Source: Podospora comata
Lineage: Eukaryota; Ascomycota; Sordariomycetes; Sordariales; Podosporaceae
Direction of reading: 5' to 3'
Assembly: GCA_017354895.1 (NCBI GenBank)
Contig: CP071498.1
Location: forward strand, 1,612,001 to 1,676,000
Length of the DNA: 64,000 nucleotides
The notes beneath the pieces were generated by a model. That model did not search any database. It saw only the letters and a list, made by a program, of their open reading frames with translations, and had not been told where the DNA came from. Of the stretch, positions 13,057 through 21,989 are shown in pieces. Each line of letters starts with the position of its first letter. Within the stretch, counting starts at the first letter, position 1. Position numbers and translations under genes: made by a program.

Positions 13057-13175
13057 ACATACGACCATAACCAGCTACAAATACGGCATCCCGTCCGCTC
13101 TGCCCTCGTCAAATAGTTGAGTGCCGAATCAGTACTCAGGTGGGTGACCACTGGGGAATCCTCGGTGTTGTATGT
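13057..13175 (+). rRNA. 5S rRNA: 5S ribosomal RNA gene (dispersed copy)
   Basis: About 119 nt begin ACATACGACCATAACCAGC and end GGTGTTGTATGT. The ends pair over about nine base pairs (helix I), CAGCTA pairs with TAGTTG (helix II), and GGCA pairs with TGCC around CATCCCGTCCGCTC (helix III). The 3' half holds the canonical GGTGGGTGACCAC and GGGGAATCC elements. T-rich blocks (TTTCTTTTTCTTTTTC) follow directly, as expected of a Pol III terminator. Sordariales such as Neurospora scatter 5S genes singly among protein genes, which fits this isolated copy. The box-A region differs from the Neurospora type I remember, so a minor variant is possible. Confidence 0.9.
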
Positions 13176-13195
13176 TTCTTTTTCTTTTTCCCCCT
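13176..13195 (+). terminator. Pol III T-rich terminator of the 5S gene
   Basis: Two runs of five T and one of three T, separated by single C, directly follow the 5S 3' end. Confidence 0.65.
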
Positions 13196-13626
13196 TACAT
13201 CATATTATACGACCATGCCAAAGATGACTTGCCTGTCAACTATTAACAGGATTAGTTTCTCGTCATGTATTCTTTTGCCTTTCTTGTTGGTCGGTTTAGT
13301 GAACTCTCGCTCTATCCAGAGTTGCTTGATCGTACATCGATCCTGCAGGAGTCTCCCTTGGGTCTGAAGGAAAGCATAGAAAGAACAAATTTATCCCTAA
13401 TGATTATCACAACGGGAACATGATCGGTTTTTGGTCTCTGTCCATTTCATTTCTTTCTCTTTTCCGTTAATCGCAAAAATAGGGTATCGAACACGATTAT
13501 TAAAACACACAACTTTTTCCCATCCTGACCCCCTCCCCCCCCTCTTTCTCCCCTGTCCCATTCCTCTAACCATCTCTTCCCCCCCCAACCAACCCCCTCA
13601 ACAGCTATATTCGCTACGCACCATCT
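13176..13626. other. Spacer between 5S rRNA and FYV7
   Basis: This convergent spacer contains C/T-rich blocks around 13525-13600 and presumably the FYV7 3' untranslated region. No gene is seen. Confidence 0.55.
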
Positions 13627-14363
13627 TTATTTTCCCCCAACCAACCTCTCCACCTTTTCCAGGAGTATCTTGCTCTCCCTTCCGAGTCTCATCTTGCCGT
13701 TCTTGTCCGGCCTCTTGGCCTTGTCCATTTGCCTTTTCCACTTTTCTCTCTGCTTGATCCTGTCTTCGCGTTCCTGTTGCCTCCGGGCAAATTCGGCGTT
13801 GCGGGCTTCCTGCTTTGCCTTGAGTTCAGCCGCTTTGGCGAGTTCTTTTTCGTAGTAGTCGGGTTTGCGCTGCTTTTGGTTTTTGCCGCGGGAGCGGTCC
13901 CCGTTGTTGCGTTTGGGGAGAGGGGGAAAGTCAGGAGCGTTGGCGTTGGGGTTGGGGGGTTCGTCGGTTGTGAGGAGGTGAAGGCGGTCGGGGTGGAGGT
14001 CTGGCTCGGGAGCTGGGCCAGTTTGGGAGGGTGAGTTGGGTGTTGGTTCGGAGGGCGCGCCTGCTGGGTGGATTATGGGAGAGGGTGGGAGCTCGGGGAG
14101 GGCGGGGGTGGGTTCGGAGGCGTGGGCGGCTTTGATTTTGGAGTATTTTTTTTTAATTTTGGCTTTGGTGATGAGGTCTTTTTTTATTTTGGTCACTAAG
14201 AGGTGGTTAGTATAAGGGCGGCGCAAGACCATTGGGGTGACATACCCTTGCGCTTCCAGGCGCCGTCGGGGAGGTTGTCGGGGCCTACTCGGAAACCCTG
14301 GCGGAGTTTCTTTGTGAGCTTGTCGGCGGCGTCGCCGTCTTCGTTGGGGCGCTTGGGTGCCAT
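13627..14363 (-). CDS. FYV7: rRNA-processing protein FYV7
   Basis: Two exons, 14246-14363 and 13627-14195, are joined across a 50-nt intron with donor GTATGT, branch TACTAAC and acceptor TTAG, giving 228 residues. Exon 1 supplies GFRVGPDNLPDGAWKRK. Exon 2 continues VTKIKKDLITKAKIKKKYSK. This is the N-terminal signature of Fyv7. A Pro-rich, poorly conserved middle follows, then a Lys/Arg/Glu-rich helical C-terminus (residues ~150-215, EKWKRQMDKAKRPDK). Yeast Fyv7 is a nucleolar factor needed for small-subunit pre-rRNA processing (35S to 20S). The longer in-frame start inside the intron is not used. It converges on the 5S gene side and its promoter lies in the 14364-15733 gap. Confidence 0.88.
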
Positions 14364-15733
14364 TTTTGGGGTCGGTGTGATGTTGGGGTGTGTGGGTTGA
14401 ATGAAGCTCGATCTACGATTGACGATGCTTGGAGCTGGTGGTGGAGGGACTTTTTTGCCAGAAGATTCGCGATAAGCGCGTTATCGGGACTTGGCAGTTT
14501 GGGCGGTGAAGCAATTAAAGGTGGGTCGAGTTGTGCAATGGAACGCTAGATGCGCTAATGCTCGAGGTTCGGTTAGTCACAGCCAACACATCTTTCTTTG
14601 TACTGCCGGGTATCAATCAACACTGATCAGGCGCACCAAAGAATTTGGAGATGACGCAGAGGCACGGCAGATACGGGCTGTTTTTTCCTTTCACCAAAAG
14701 AGCTCGGGTTTCAGACACAGGGCGAGGGTGACAAGCCGGCCGGAAAGATCCATGCTGACACTGACTGGCACCTTGAACGGCATTTGGCGGATGTGCTCCG
14801 ACATGCTACCAGAAGTGGCGATGACGCACATTGGTTCTGGACAATCTGTTGGCCAACCACCTGGCGTTCGCTTTCTCGCTGTTTTCCCTCACTCATCAGC
14901 AGCCACGAGAGCCAACGGGTCTTGCTTGGTCGGACCTAAGACAAGTGCAGTCGCGACAATCCACGGGGCATCGGGCATGCCAGCGCCACCATAAAAAGAA
15001 ACCACATGAAGGTACCCGGCATTGTTCGTGGACATCGCTAACCCCCACTGAGCAGCGGAGTACTTAAACCGCCCACAGAAGCCCAGTCCTGGTCTAGCGT
15101 CCCCTGCCGTCACTATGAGAATCGAGCAACGTCTGAAGCTCAGAATCATTCACTCACATCGACGCAACTTTTTGGTCCGAATCGTTTTCTCTTTCCCAAC
15201 GCCTCGGAGCAAGTCAGCTTGCTTCATTCAGGCTCTTACAAGCCCCTGTCTGGACTTTTAATAACCCGCGCAAGGCACAGCTGCCGTTTCCAGCGCTCAT
15301 CTGAGAAATAAGGAAATCGAGTGACTCGGGTCACGACCTTATCTCGGTACCGCTCGTCATTATTCATTCAGAACCCTTCTTTTCCAGCCAAAACATCAAA
15401 CTGCTCTCAAATTTGCACGTATCAAACCGACTTCTTTGCTATTTGTCTTTGCTCGTCGGGTCCCTGCTCCGGTGTCACTACTGTTGTTATTTTCTTCTCA
15501 TTCCACCAACTGCTCCGAGGCCGAACAGACAGCGCATGGCTGAGGCCCGAGGCGGAAGCAGAGGCCTTCGCGCGTGGAGAAAAAGGTCCAGCTCACGGTG
15601 CTTCAGTTTGGCCACACGCCATGGGCACCTTGAATGACATAGGGTGACGGGAATTTGAACTCGTCTCATATTGCCGACGTCTTCATTTCTCGCTTCAAGT
15701 GGTCTGATCTGGGATCTCGAAAGTTCAAACATC
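14364..15733. other. Divergent intergenic region FYV7 / Atos gene
   Basis: 1.37 kb holds the promoters of FYV7 (minus) and the Atos-like gene (plus). Several short frames occur on both strands, but none has a start, splice pattern or recognisable sequence that supports a gene. Confidence 0.55.
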
Positions 15734-18091
15734 ATGCCCATGCTGCGAGAAGACGACGCAGGCCAGCAAGATGCTGTGCCAGATGTGCCGGATCATGTCG
15801 AAGATAATTTCACCAGAATAATTCCTCCACAGTTGCAACCGGGTCTCCCAAGGTCATTGAGCAGGAAACTGTCAGAAGAAAGTATCAGAACCGAGTTGTG
15901 TGAGGGACCTATACCGGATAGCCCTCCCGTCCCTTTCAAGTCGACCACGCCTGAGCCACCATCACATGCCGTCTCTGACCGCGCCGAGTTGATTGAACGC
16001 ATCAAGAGAGGGGAAAGCCCTACCTGGGTGCCAAATCGTCATCTGGGATCGTTGTTCCAGCAAGACAATATCTCGCTGCCGCCTCGAACACCGCCACCAC
16101 CGCCACCACCACCACTACCTGCGTCCATGTCCCCGGGGCTACTACCTCCCCCTACCATAACACCCGAGAAAAAGGATGGGGATGTGATCGGGCTGCAACC
16201 TGATGCTCAACTTCAGGAAGGACTAAATATCGAAAGACCACGATCCGCGCTCCATAGCGGCAATTTCACACCGCAAGAGCTGTCTCCTGGTGAGATAGAG
16301 AAGGAAGCGAGGCACAGTCATCACAACCCCTTTCAACCGCCCAGCAGTGCTCCATGGATTGCGACCTCTCCACCAAGAGACTTTCATCCCTTTGGTTACG
16401 GGAATGCAGCTGCAAGCCACCGCAAGGATGCGTTCGACTACCGCAAGGAGGCCTTCGGTACACCGGGAACACCTTCACTTAGCTCATCTCTTTCATCAAG
16501 CTTTGTCTACAAGCCACCAACGAGCCCGCTTGTCCAGTCAGAGATCAACGAGGAAATCGACTTGGCGCTACCCTTGAATAGTATCAATATTGCTTCAAGT
16601 AGTCCCCGGGCGAGCCCACGAAGGCACACACTCAACTTCGGACCACCCTCCTTCAACAATGTGTCTGGCCAGAGACAAGTGCCCCAACGTCGTGAGGGCA
16701 GTCACCCATATCAAGCCCACCAACCTCGACGATCTCTGAACTCAACTCCTGTATTTTCCTTTGCCGGCTCACCACCACCACCACCACCCACCCCTTGGAG
16801 TGCAAGACGACCGTCGGTGGGCTCAGAGGCATCCCCTCTCCATCACGCCTCCCTAGTCGGATCCTACGAGGAGAGCATCCTCCGAGGTCGCATGTCAACC
16901 ACCCCCTCCAAACCTCTAGAATTCATGGCCCAAATCGGAGTTCTCGGTCTAGGAAAATGCAAGTCCAGCCTCCGCTGCCCACCACATGTCACCCTCCCCT
17001 TCTCGGCCGTCTTTTACAGTTACGCCAGCACGTCCCATGGCAGAAGCAAAACAGACGATGGCCCAAGTCCATACGTAGGGAATATCGATCTCGAGAATGG
17101 ACTCACCAACCCCGACGAGGGCCAACGAGCAAAGAGGAAACTCCAGTCACGATACCCCGAGCGGAAGGTCACAGCAGCAGAAGATGATGATGACGAAACC
17201 GGCGACCACCTCTCCGACAGTGGCAATCACCCAACCAACAACAACAACAACAACAACAGCAGCAAGAAACGCCGCTCCCGCTCCCCCAAATCACCCCCCG
17301 GAGGTCGGTACCGCATCCCGGAAAAGGGACAACTCCAAATCATCATCAAGAACCAAAACAAAACGGCGGTTAAGCTCTTTCTTGTCCCTTACGACCTTGC
17401 GGGGATGGAGCCAGGGACGAAAACTTTTGTCAGGCAGAGGAGTTACTCGGCCGGTCCGATACTGGAGACTAAAGTCCCTGATATCAAACCTGTCGTCGAC
17501 GCCAACACGTTGGGTAGTGACAGGGCGACGCTTCGTTATTTGGTTCACTTGCATATTTGCTGCCCGGCAAAGGGGAGGTATTATTTGTATAAATCGATCA
17601 GGGTGGTGTTTGCCAATAGGGTTCCCGATGGGAAGGAGAAGCTCAGGAATGAGATTACGCATCCCGATCCGAGGTTCTCGCCTTATAAGCCGGTGAGGGT
17701 GATGGGTCCTTCTCCGGTGGTGGGTGGGGGTCAGGGTGAGAGGAGGAGGAGTGTTGGGTTTGCTTTGCAGCAGCAACAACAACAACAAAATCAACCGCGG
17801 GTGACTTTCGGTGCTTCTGGGAGTCTGCCGAGGGGGTTTCAGCAGCCATTGCAACAAACACCGGAGAGGGGGGGTGATAATACGGAGGAGGGTGTATCGC
17901 CTATGTCGGGGGTGCAAATGACTGGTTTGGCTGCGGCGAGTTATGATAAACTCAGCAAGGGAGATGTTGGTTATGGCGGGAACACCACTGTGGGAAGCAC
18001 ACCGTCGGCGGGACTGCTGTCTCAAAGGCTGAGGTCGCTCGGGGAGCAAGATAGACGGCCGTTTCAGCAGCCGGATTCGGAGTTGGCATGA
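15734..18091 (+). CDS. Atos-like protein (DUF4210 plus chromosome-segregation C-terminal domain)
   Basis: One exon, 785 residues from the ATG at 15734. The frame is open further upstream but has no earlier ATG. The N-terminal half is disordered, Pro/Ser-rich, with two polyproline runs (~residues 118-135 and ~350). The conserved block at ~375-445 contains GSYEESILRGRMSTTPSKP, then IGVLGLGKCK and LPFSAVFYSY, the DUF4210/Atos signature. A second block at ~523-655 has GQLQIIIKNQNKTAVKLFLV and the region RQRSYS to RYLVHLHICC, matching the family annotated as chromosome segregation during meiosis. In Drosophila, Atos is a transcriptional regulator of metabolism; fungal members are linked to meiotic chromosome segregation. 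The molecular function is unproven. Gln and Asn runs (17239-17262, 17768-17790) vary easily by slippage. Confidence 0.85.
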   Translation: MPMLREDDAGQQDAVPDVPDHVEDNFTRIIPPQLQPGLPRSLSRKLSEESIRTELCEGPIPDSPPVPFKSTTPEPPSHAVSDRAELIERIKRGESPTWVPNRHLGSLFQQDNISLPPRTPPPPPPPPLPASMSPGLLPPPTITPEKKDGDVIGLQPDAQLQEGLNIERPRSALHSGNFTPQELSPGEIEKEARHSHHNPFQPPSSAPWIATSPPRDFHPFGYGNAAASHRKDAFDYRKEAFGTPGTPSLSSSLSSSFVYKPPTSPLVQSEINEEIDLALPLNSINIASSSPRASPRRHTLNFGPPSFNNVSGQRQVPQRREGSHPYQAHQPRRSLNSTPVFSFAGSPPPPPPTPWSARRPSVGSEASPLHHASLVGSYEESILRGRMSTTPSKPLEFMAQIGVLGLGKCKSSLRCPPHVTLPFSAVFYSYASTSHGRSKTDDGPSPYVGNIDLENGLTNPDEGQRAKRKLQSRYPERKVTAAEDDDDETGDHLSDSGNHPTNNNNNNNSSKKRRSRSPKSPPGGRYRIPEKGQLQIIIKNQNKTAVKLFLVPYDLAGMEPGTKTFVRQRSYSAGPILETKVPDIKPVVDANTLGSDRATLRYLVHLHICCPAKGRYYLYKSIRVVFANRVPDGKEKLRNEITHPDPRFSPYKPVRVMGPSPVVGGGQGERRRSVGFALQQQQQQQNQPRVTFGASGSLPRGFQQPLQQTPERGGDNTEEGVSPMSGVQMTGLAAASYDKLSKGDVGYGGNTTVGSTPSAGLLSQRLRSLGEQDRRPFQQPDSELA
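17239..17262 (+). repeat. (AAC)n trinucleotide repeat in Atos-like CDS
   Basis: About eight tandem AAC-type codons encode an Asn run next to Ser codons inside the disordered linker. Confidence 0.7.
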
Positions 18092-18363
18092 GGGAGGGAG
18101 AGATGTGACATTTGGTACTAGTTAGACTACCCTCTTGTTAGAAGCTGTCAGGATCAGGACTTTTCCATCATATAGGAGTAATTTGGAACTTTCTGGGCCG
18201 GTAGATAGAGACGACAAAGGTCATATCTTGTTAAATTCATAAAAATCACACAAATCAGATTAGGGCTTACATATACTTCCAAAGCAAAATTGCCTTGGCT
18301 CGTCAATGATATATTCTTTCAAGATTGGTTATATACCTAGTCCACCCACAAAACCTACATCAT

Positions 18364-19647
18364 TCACCTCCCATACAGCAACTTCTCCACCCTCTCCCCA
18401 ATAGCCAAACAACTCGTCAAACCCGGGCTCTCAATCCCCAACAAATTCACCCACCCCTCCCACCCCTTCTCCCTCTCAATATAAAAATCCACAAACCCCT
18501 TCCCATGCGCGACGGCGCTCGCCCTCCCCAGCTTCGGCCTAATCCCCGCGTAATCCGGCACGAGCTGCCCCTCGTCCAGACCAGGCAAATACCTCTTGAC
18601 CTCCCTGATCGTCTCCCCCAGCCTAGCCTGATTGACCCCCAAATCACCCGGACCATCAACCCACTCGACATCCGGCCCAAATTTAATCCTGCCCGCAAGA
18701 TCCATGGTCAGATGCGTCCCCAGCCCTCCATGGCCAGGCTCAGGGGCGGGGTAGATCAACGTGTGAACCTTGGGCTGGGGGGCAGGGTAAGAAAAGTAAT
18801 TCCCCTTCGCATAGTACAGTTTCTTGTGTTGATCCTCCGGAACGATGAGATTGTTGATCTCAACCGCGCCCAATCCAGCAGCGTTGATGAGAGTTTCCGT
18901 TGTAATGGCGGAGGTTTCACCGCTGGGATCAGAGACGACGAGTTCCCAGCCTGAGGAGCCCTTGTTCCCTAGCGGGGAAATACCTTTCACATCGGAGGAT
19001 AACGCGAGAGTACCGCCCGCTTCTTCAAAAAGTCCCAACAGGGTGAGCATCAGCGCGTGGGAGTCGATGATTCCCGTTGTCGGCGACTCCAAAATGGCTT
19101 TCTCTGCCCTGACGGCTGGTTCCCTTTTTTTGGCGGTTTCTAAAGAGACCCACTCAATAGGGACGTGGAGTTCATTCTTGCAAAAGTTGTGGATTTGCTC
19201 GAGGGCCGCGAGTTGGAGGTCGTTTTGGGCTACGATCCATTTCCCTGTGCGGCGGTGAGGGATGTCATGCTTCGCACAGAGGGAGTAGAGCAGTTCCTTG
19301 CCTCTGAGGCAGAGGGAAGTTTTGAGGGAGTCAGCACCGTAGTATATGCCTGCGTGGATCACCTCGCTGTTGCGGGACGAGGTTTCTGTTCCGATGGCAT
19401 TGTGGCGCTCGAGGAGGAGCGTTGATGAGGAAGGATGGTTCCTGGCCAAAGATTGCGCAATCGCTAAACCAACTACGCCACCGCCAATTACGGCGTGGGT
19501 AAAATCTGCATTGCGCCGGGCTGTGTTGGAAAATAGCCTCCTGAAAGCATATGACGTCGTTGGTGGTGATGTCAACAGTGTTGGTGAAGCTGAAGATAGC
19601 GATAAGGCTTTGATAAGGGGGCGCAAAGGGGCGTTGCGCACAGGCAT
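18364..19647 (-). CDS. L2HGDH: Mitochondrial FAD-dependent oxidoreductase, L-2-hydroxyglutarate dehydrogenase-like
   Basis: Single exon, 427 residues, genuine ATG at 19647. The first ~46 residues are Arg/Ser/Leu-rich without acids (RRLFSNTARR), a good mitochondrial presequence. A Rossmann dinucleotide motif follows (HAVIGGGVVGLAIAQSLA, Gly at ~55-60), then SRNSEVIHAGIYY, KWIVAQ and a C-terminal FAD-binding block with DYAGIRPKLG and LLGIESPGLTSCLAIG. This layout is that of the DAO-fold L2HGDH family, which oxidises L-2-hydroxyglutarate to 2-oxoglutarate and passes electrons to the respiratory chain. Substrate is inferred from family; a related DAO oxidoreductase cannot be excluded. It converges on the Atos gene, with 272 bp between stop codons. 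Confidence 0.85.
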   Translation of the reverse strand: MPVRNAPLRPLIKALSLSSASPTLLTSPPTTSYAFRRLFSNTARRNADFTHAVIGGGVVGLAIAQSLARNHPSSSTLLLERHNAIGTETSSRNSEVIHAGIYYGADSLKTSLCLRGKELLYSLCAKHDIPHRRTGKWIVAQNDLQLAALEQIHNFCKNELHVPIEWVSLETAKKREPAVRAEKAILESPTTGIIDSHALMLTLLGLFEEAGGTLALSSDVKGISPLGNKGSSGWELVVSDPSGETSAITTETLINAAGLGAVEINNLIVPEDQHKKLYYAKGNYFSYPAPQPKVHTLIYPAPEPGHGGLGTHLTMDLAGRIKFGPDVEWVDGPGDLGVNQARLGETIREVKRYLPGLDEGQLVPDYAGIRPKLGRASAVAHGKGFVDFYIEREKGWEGWVNLLGIESPGLTSCLAIGERVEKLLYGR

Positions 19648-20787
19648 TTCTTTTTACGTGCGGGCGCCGTCACGGGTATCGAAGGCTTAGTCTTGAGTGG
19701 ACCAACTTATCGCTAAAAGAATTGACTTTCTCACTGTCGAGTTTCTCCCTTTGTTGGTGAGGCGGATCTGGACTCGGTGCCTTCGGTGCTTGTTCGCTCT
19801 TCGGGCGGGCCTGGGTTAGTGGGCTGCAAGCTTGATGGATGCCGTCAACGGTGTCTGCTGCACCCGCTGCCAGAGCAGGGTCGAGGTGCCGCGTGATTGT
19901 CCAATGACACATTCTGGCCTCTTTGAGGGTCTGAGATAAGCTTCAGTACACGCTTCAAACAGCAGATTTCAATATTGAAGTGGTAAAAGTGGCCTGTTGA
20001 AAGCCAACCAGAGTTTATTTATTTGTCCTCGCCATCCCAAGTGTTGATGTCGTCCAAGGAAGCCAAAGTCTGTTTCCCGGGGTGGCCTTGGCATCACGTT
20101 AGTCAGGCGTTCTTGTGGTGGAACATCAGATGCTGTTTATGAATCATTCGGGACAAGAGCAGAGTAGTATACCGAAGGTAGGTAGGTACTCCGTAGTCAT
20201 AGATAACAAGACGTGGCTGAGGGAAAATGACAGATATCAGACGGTGAGGAAGGTGAGAGAGAGCCGTCTTTAGCAAATAGGATGGCATCTTGTGGTCAGG
20301 TGTGAAGTCTCGCCGGCTTCAGGAAGGCACAAGGTTCTTCCACGGGCGGGTCCGATGGGAAAATCGGCCTGTGAAAGATCGTCATGCGTCACTCGGCAGG
20401 CAGGAGCAAGGGGCATCTGGTGGGGCTTCACCCCACCATCCAGCGCACGTCCACCTTGTTCCGGACCTGTCCAGACCACTTCCAGCAACATCCCCAAAAG
20501 CGTCATGCCTTGACTGCTTTGGAGTCTCAGAGTCTCCCCACTGGTTCTCTTGCTCCGATAAAACAACTCAACAATATTGCCGCCTCACGGACCTGAAGCG
20601 GAACACGAAGAAAAGCACCACATCCGAAGACGCAGCTGGTCACGGGAGCTGTGGCCAACAGAATCGACATCAACAACCACCAGATATCTTTGGTCAAAAG
20701 CCTTCGTATTCCTGAACTTATCAAACACACTTATCGTACCTAAAGATACAAAACCCACAATTCGCATCCAGAACAACCGCGCAGAAC
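19648..20787. other. Divergent intergenic region L2HGDH / coiled-coil gene
   Basis: 1.14 kb between two divergent starts. I see promoters by position only, with no RNA gene or repeat. Confidence 0.55.
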
Positions 20788-21989
20788 ATGGCATCCGCCA
20801 TTCCGGAACCAACCAACAAGTCCATCAACGGAGACGGCGCTGTCTCGCCCTCTCCGGGAGGGAGGCACCCCTCCATCTCACTCCAAGCTACTGCGACCCT
20901 GAACGCCCAGCTGCAGCGGGAGTCACCCTCCAGACGTAAGTGTCATCTGTCCTACCCCAGGCACGCCTAGACACAAATTCACAACACTCTTTCGTAGTCG
21001 ACTTGGACGATTCAGAGACATTATTGTCACCTCGCAACTGAATTCGCAGTCCTGGTTGATCTATCCGCGGAGTGCTGCTGGCTGCGTAAACCACGGCTCT
21101 GTGCTAACAATATCAAAAGGCTCATCTGGTAGCCCTTTGTCTCCCAGCCGAGCTTCCCCCATCAACGGCCGTCGTCTCTCTCAAGTTATTACCAACTTGC
21201 AACTCGCAGACCCATCAGTGCCAGCACCAGGAGAGATGCTTTCCGACTCGCAAACCAACAGGCCAGGGAGTTTCCGAGCCATGAGCCCCCACCGACTGTC
21301 CGTCACCGGATCCCCTCGATTGATCGCCACTGGAGAGCCCCGTCACAACCGAGCACCATCTCTTGGGGAAATACACCAGGAGTTGGAGACTGAGCAGGAG
21401 TTCCAAGTCAATAGGCTCCTTGGCGAAATTCGCCGCCTCCAGGAACAGGTCGATAGCTACAGGCGCCAGCAGTCTGGCTCTGCCGCCGGCAGCGAAGATC
21501 CTGCCGAGCGAACCACGACCCCGATTCCCACTTCGATCCCGCAGGTCCCAGCCGGAGCTAGCTCCGGATCCCTGCCGCGGTCCCCAGTCTTTGCTCATCC
21601 GCGCAGCTCGTTCGACGTAGCTCGCGCCGATCTACGTCGCCGGTCTAGAACCCCCAGTAGAGGAGCGTCGCCTAGGTTGCGGTCGACCTCGATCAGTGGG
21701 GACAGCGGCGAACAGTGGCATCTAGGCTGCCGTGACGAGAGTGCTTTCTACCAAGCCGAGACTCAAATGTTGATTCGTGAGAATCAGATGCTGAAGCACC
21801 GTATCAAGGAGCTTGGTAAGTTGCCAAATTGTCAGACAGTGGGATTCGATTGATTGCTAATATCATGCAGAGCGTCAGTTGACCGATTCGACCGGAAGCA
21901 ATGCATCCATCACCCACGAGCCGTCTCATCCTTCACATCTCACCCACTCAACATCTGTTTCTGAAGAGGAATCGTCCAAGCCAGTCTAG
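20788..21989 (+). CDS. Uncharacterised Ser/Pro-rich protein with two coiled-coil segments
   Basis: Three exons, 20788-20935, 21120-21815 and 21871-21989, give 320 residues. Intron 1 (184 nt, GTAAGT, ends AAAAG) is long and offers other acceptors near 20998 and 21053; using the first leads to a stop after about 14 codons. Intron 2 is a normal 55 nt. The protein is mostly disordered, with many SP and RxxS sites (SPRLIATGEPRHNRAPSLGE). Helical heptad-like stretches lie at ~130-165 (LETEQEFQVNRLLGEIRRLQ) and ~254-287 (AETQMLIRENQMLKHRIKEL). It has no membrane segment, signal peptide or catalytic motif. I do not recognise a named family; it resembles conserved hypothetical proteins of Pezizomycotina. 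A dimeric, phosphorylated scaffold is possible but only inferred. Confidence 0.75.

Noticed and set aside
15671-15733. Upstream start for the Atos-like protein at 15671
   Set aside because: The codon there is TTG; the first ATG in frame is at 15734.
17291-18049. 252-codon minus-strand frame in the Atos-like gene
   Set aside because: It is rich in His, Arg and Pro from the complementary repeat-like codons of the real gene and has no domain.
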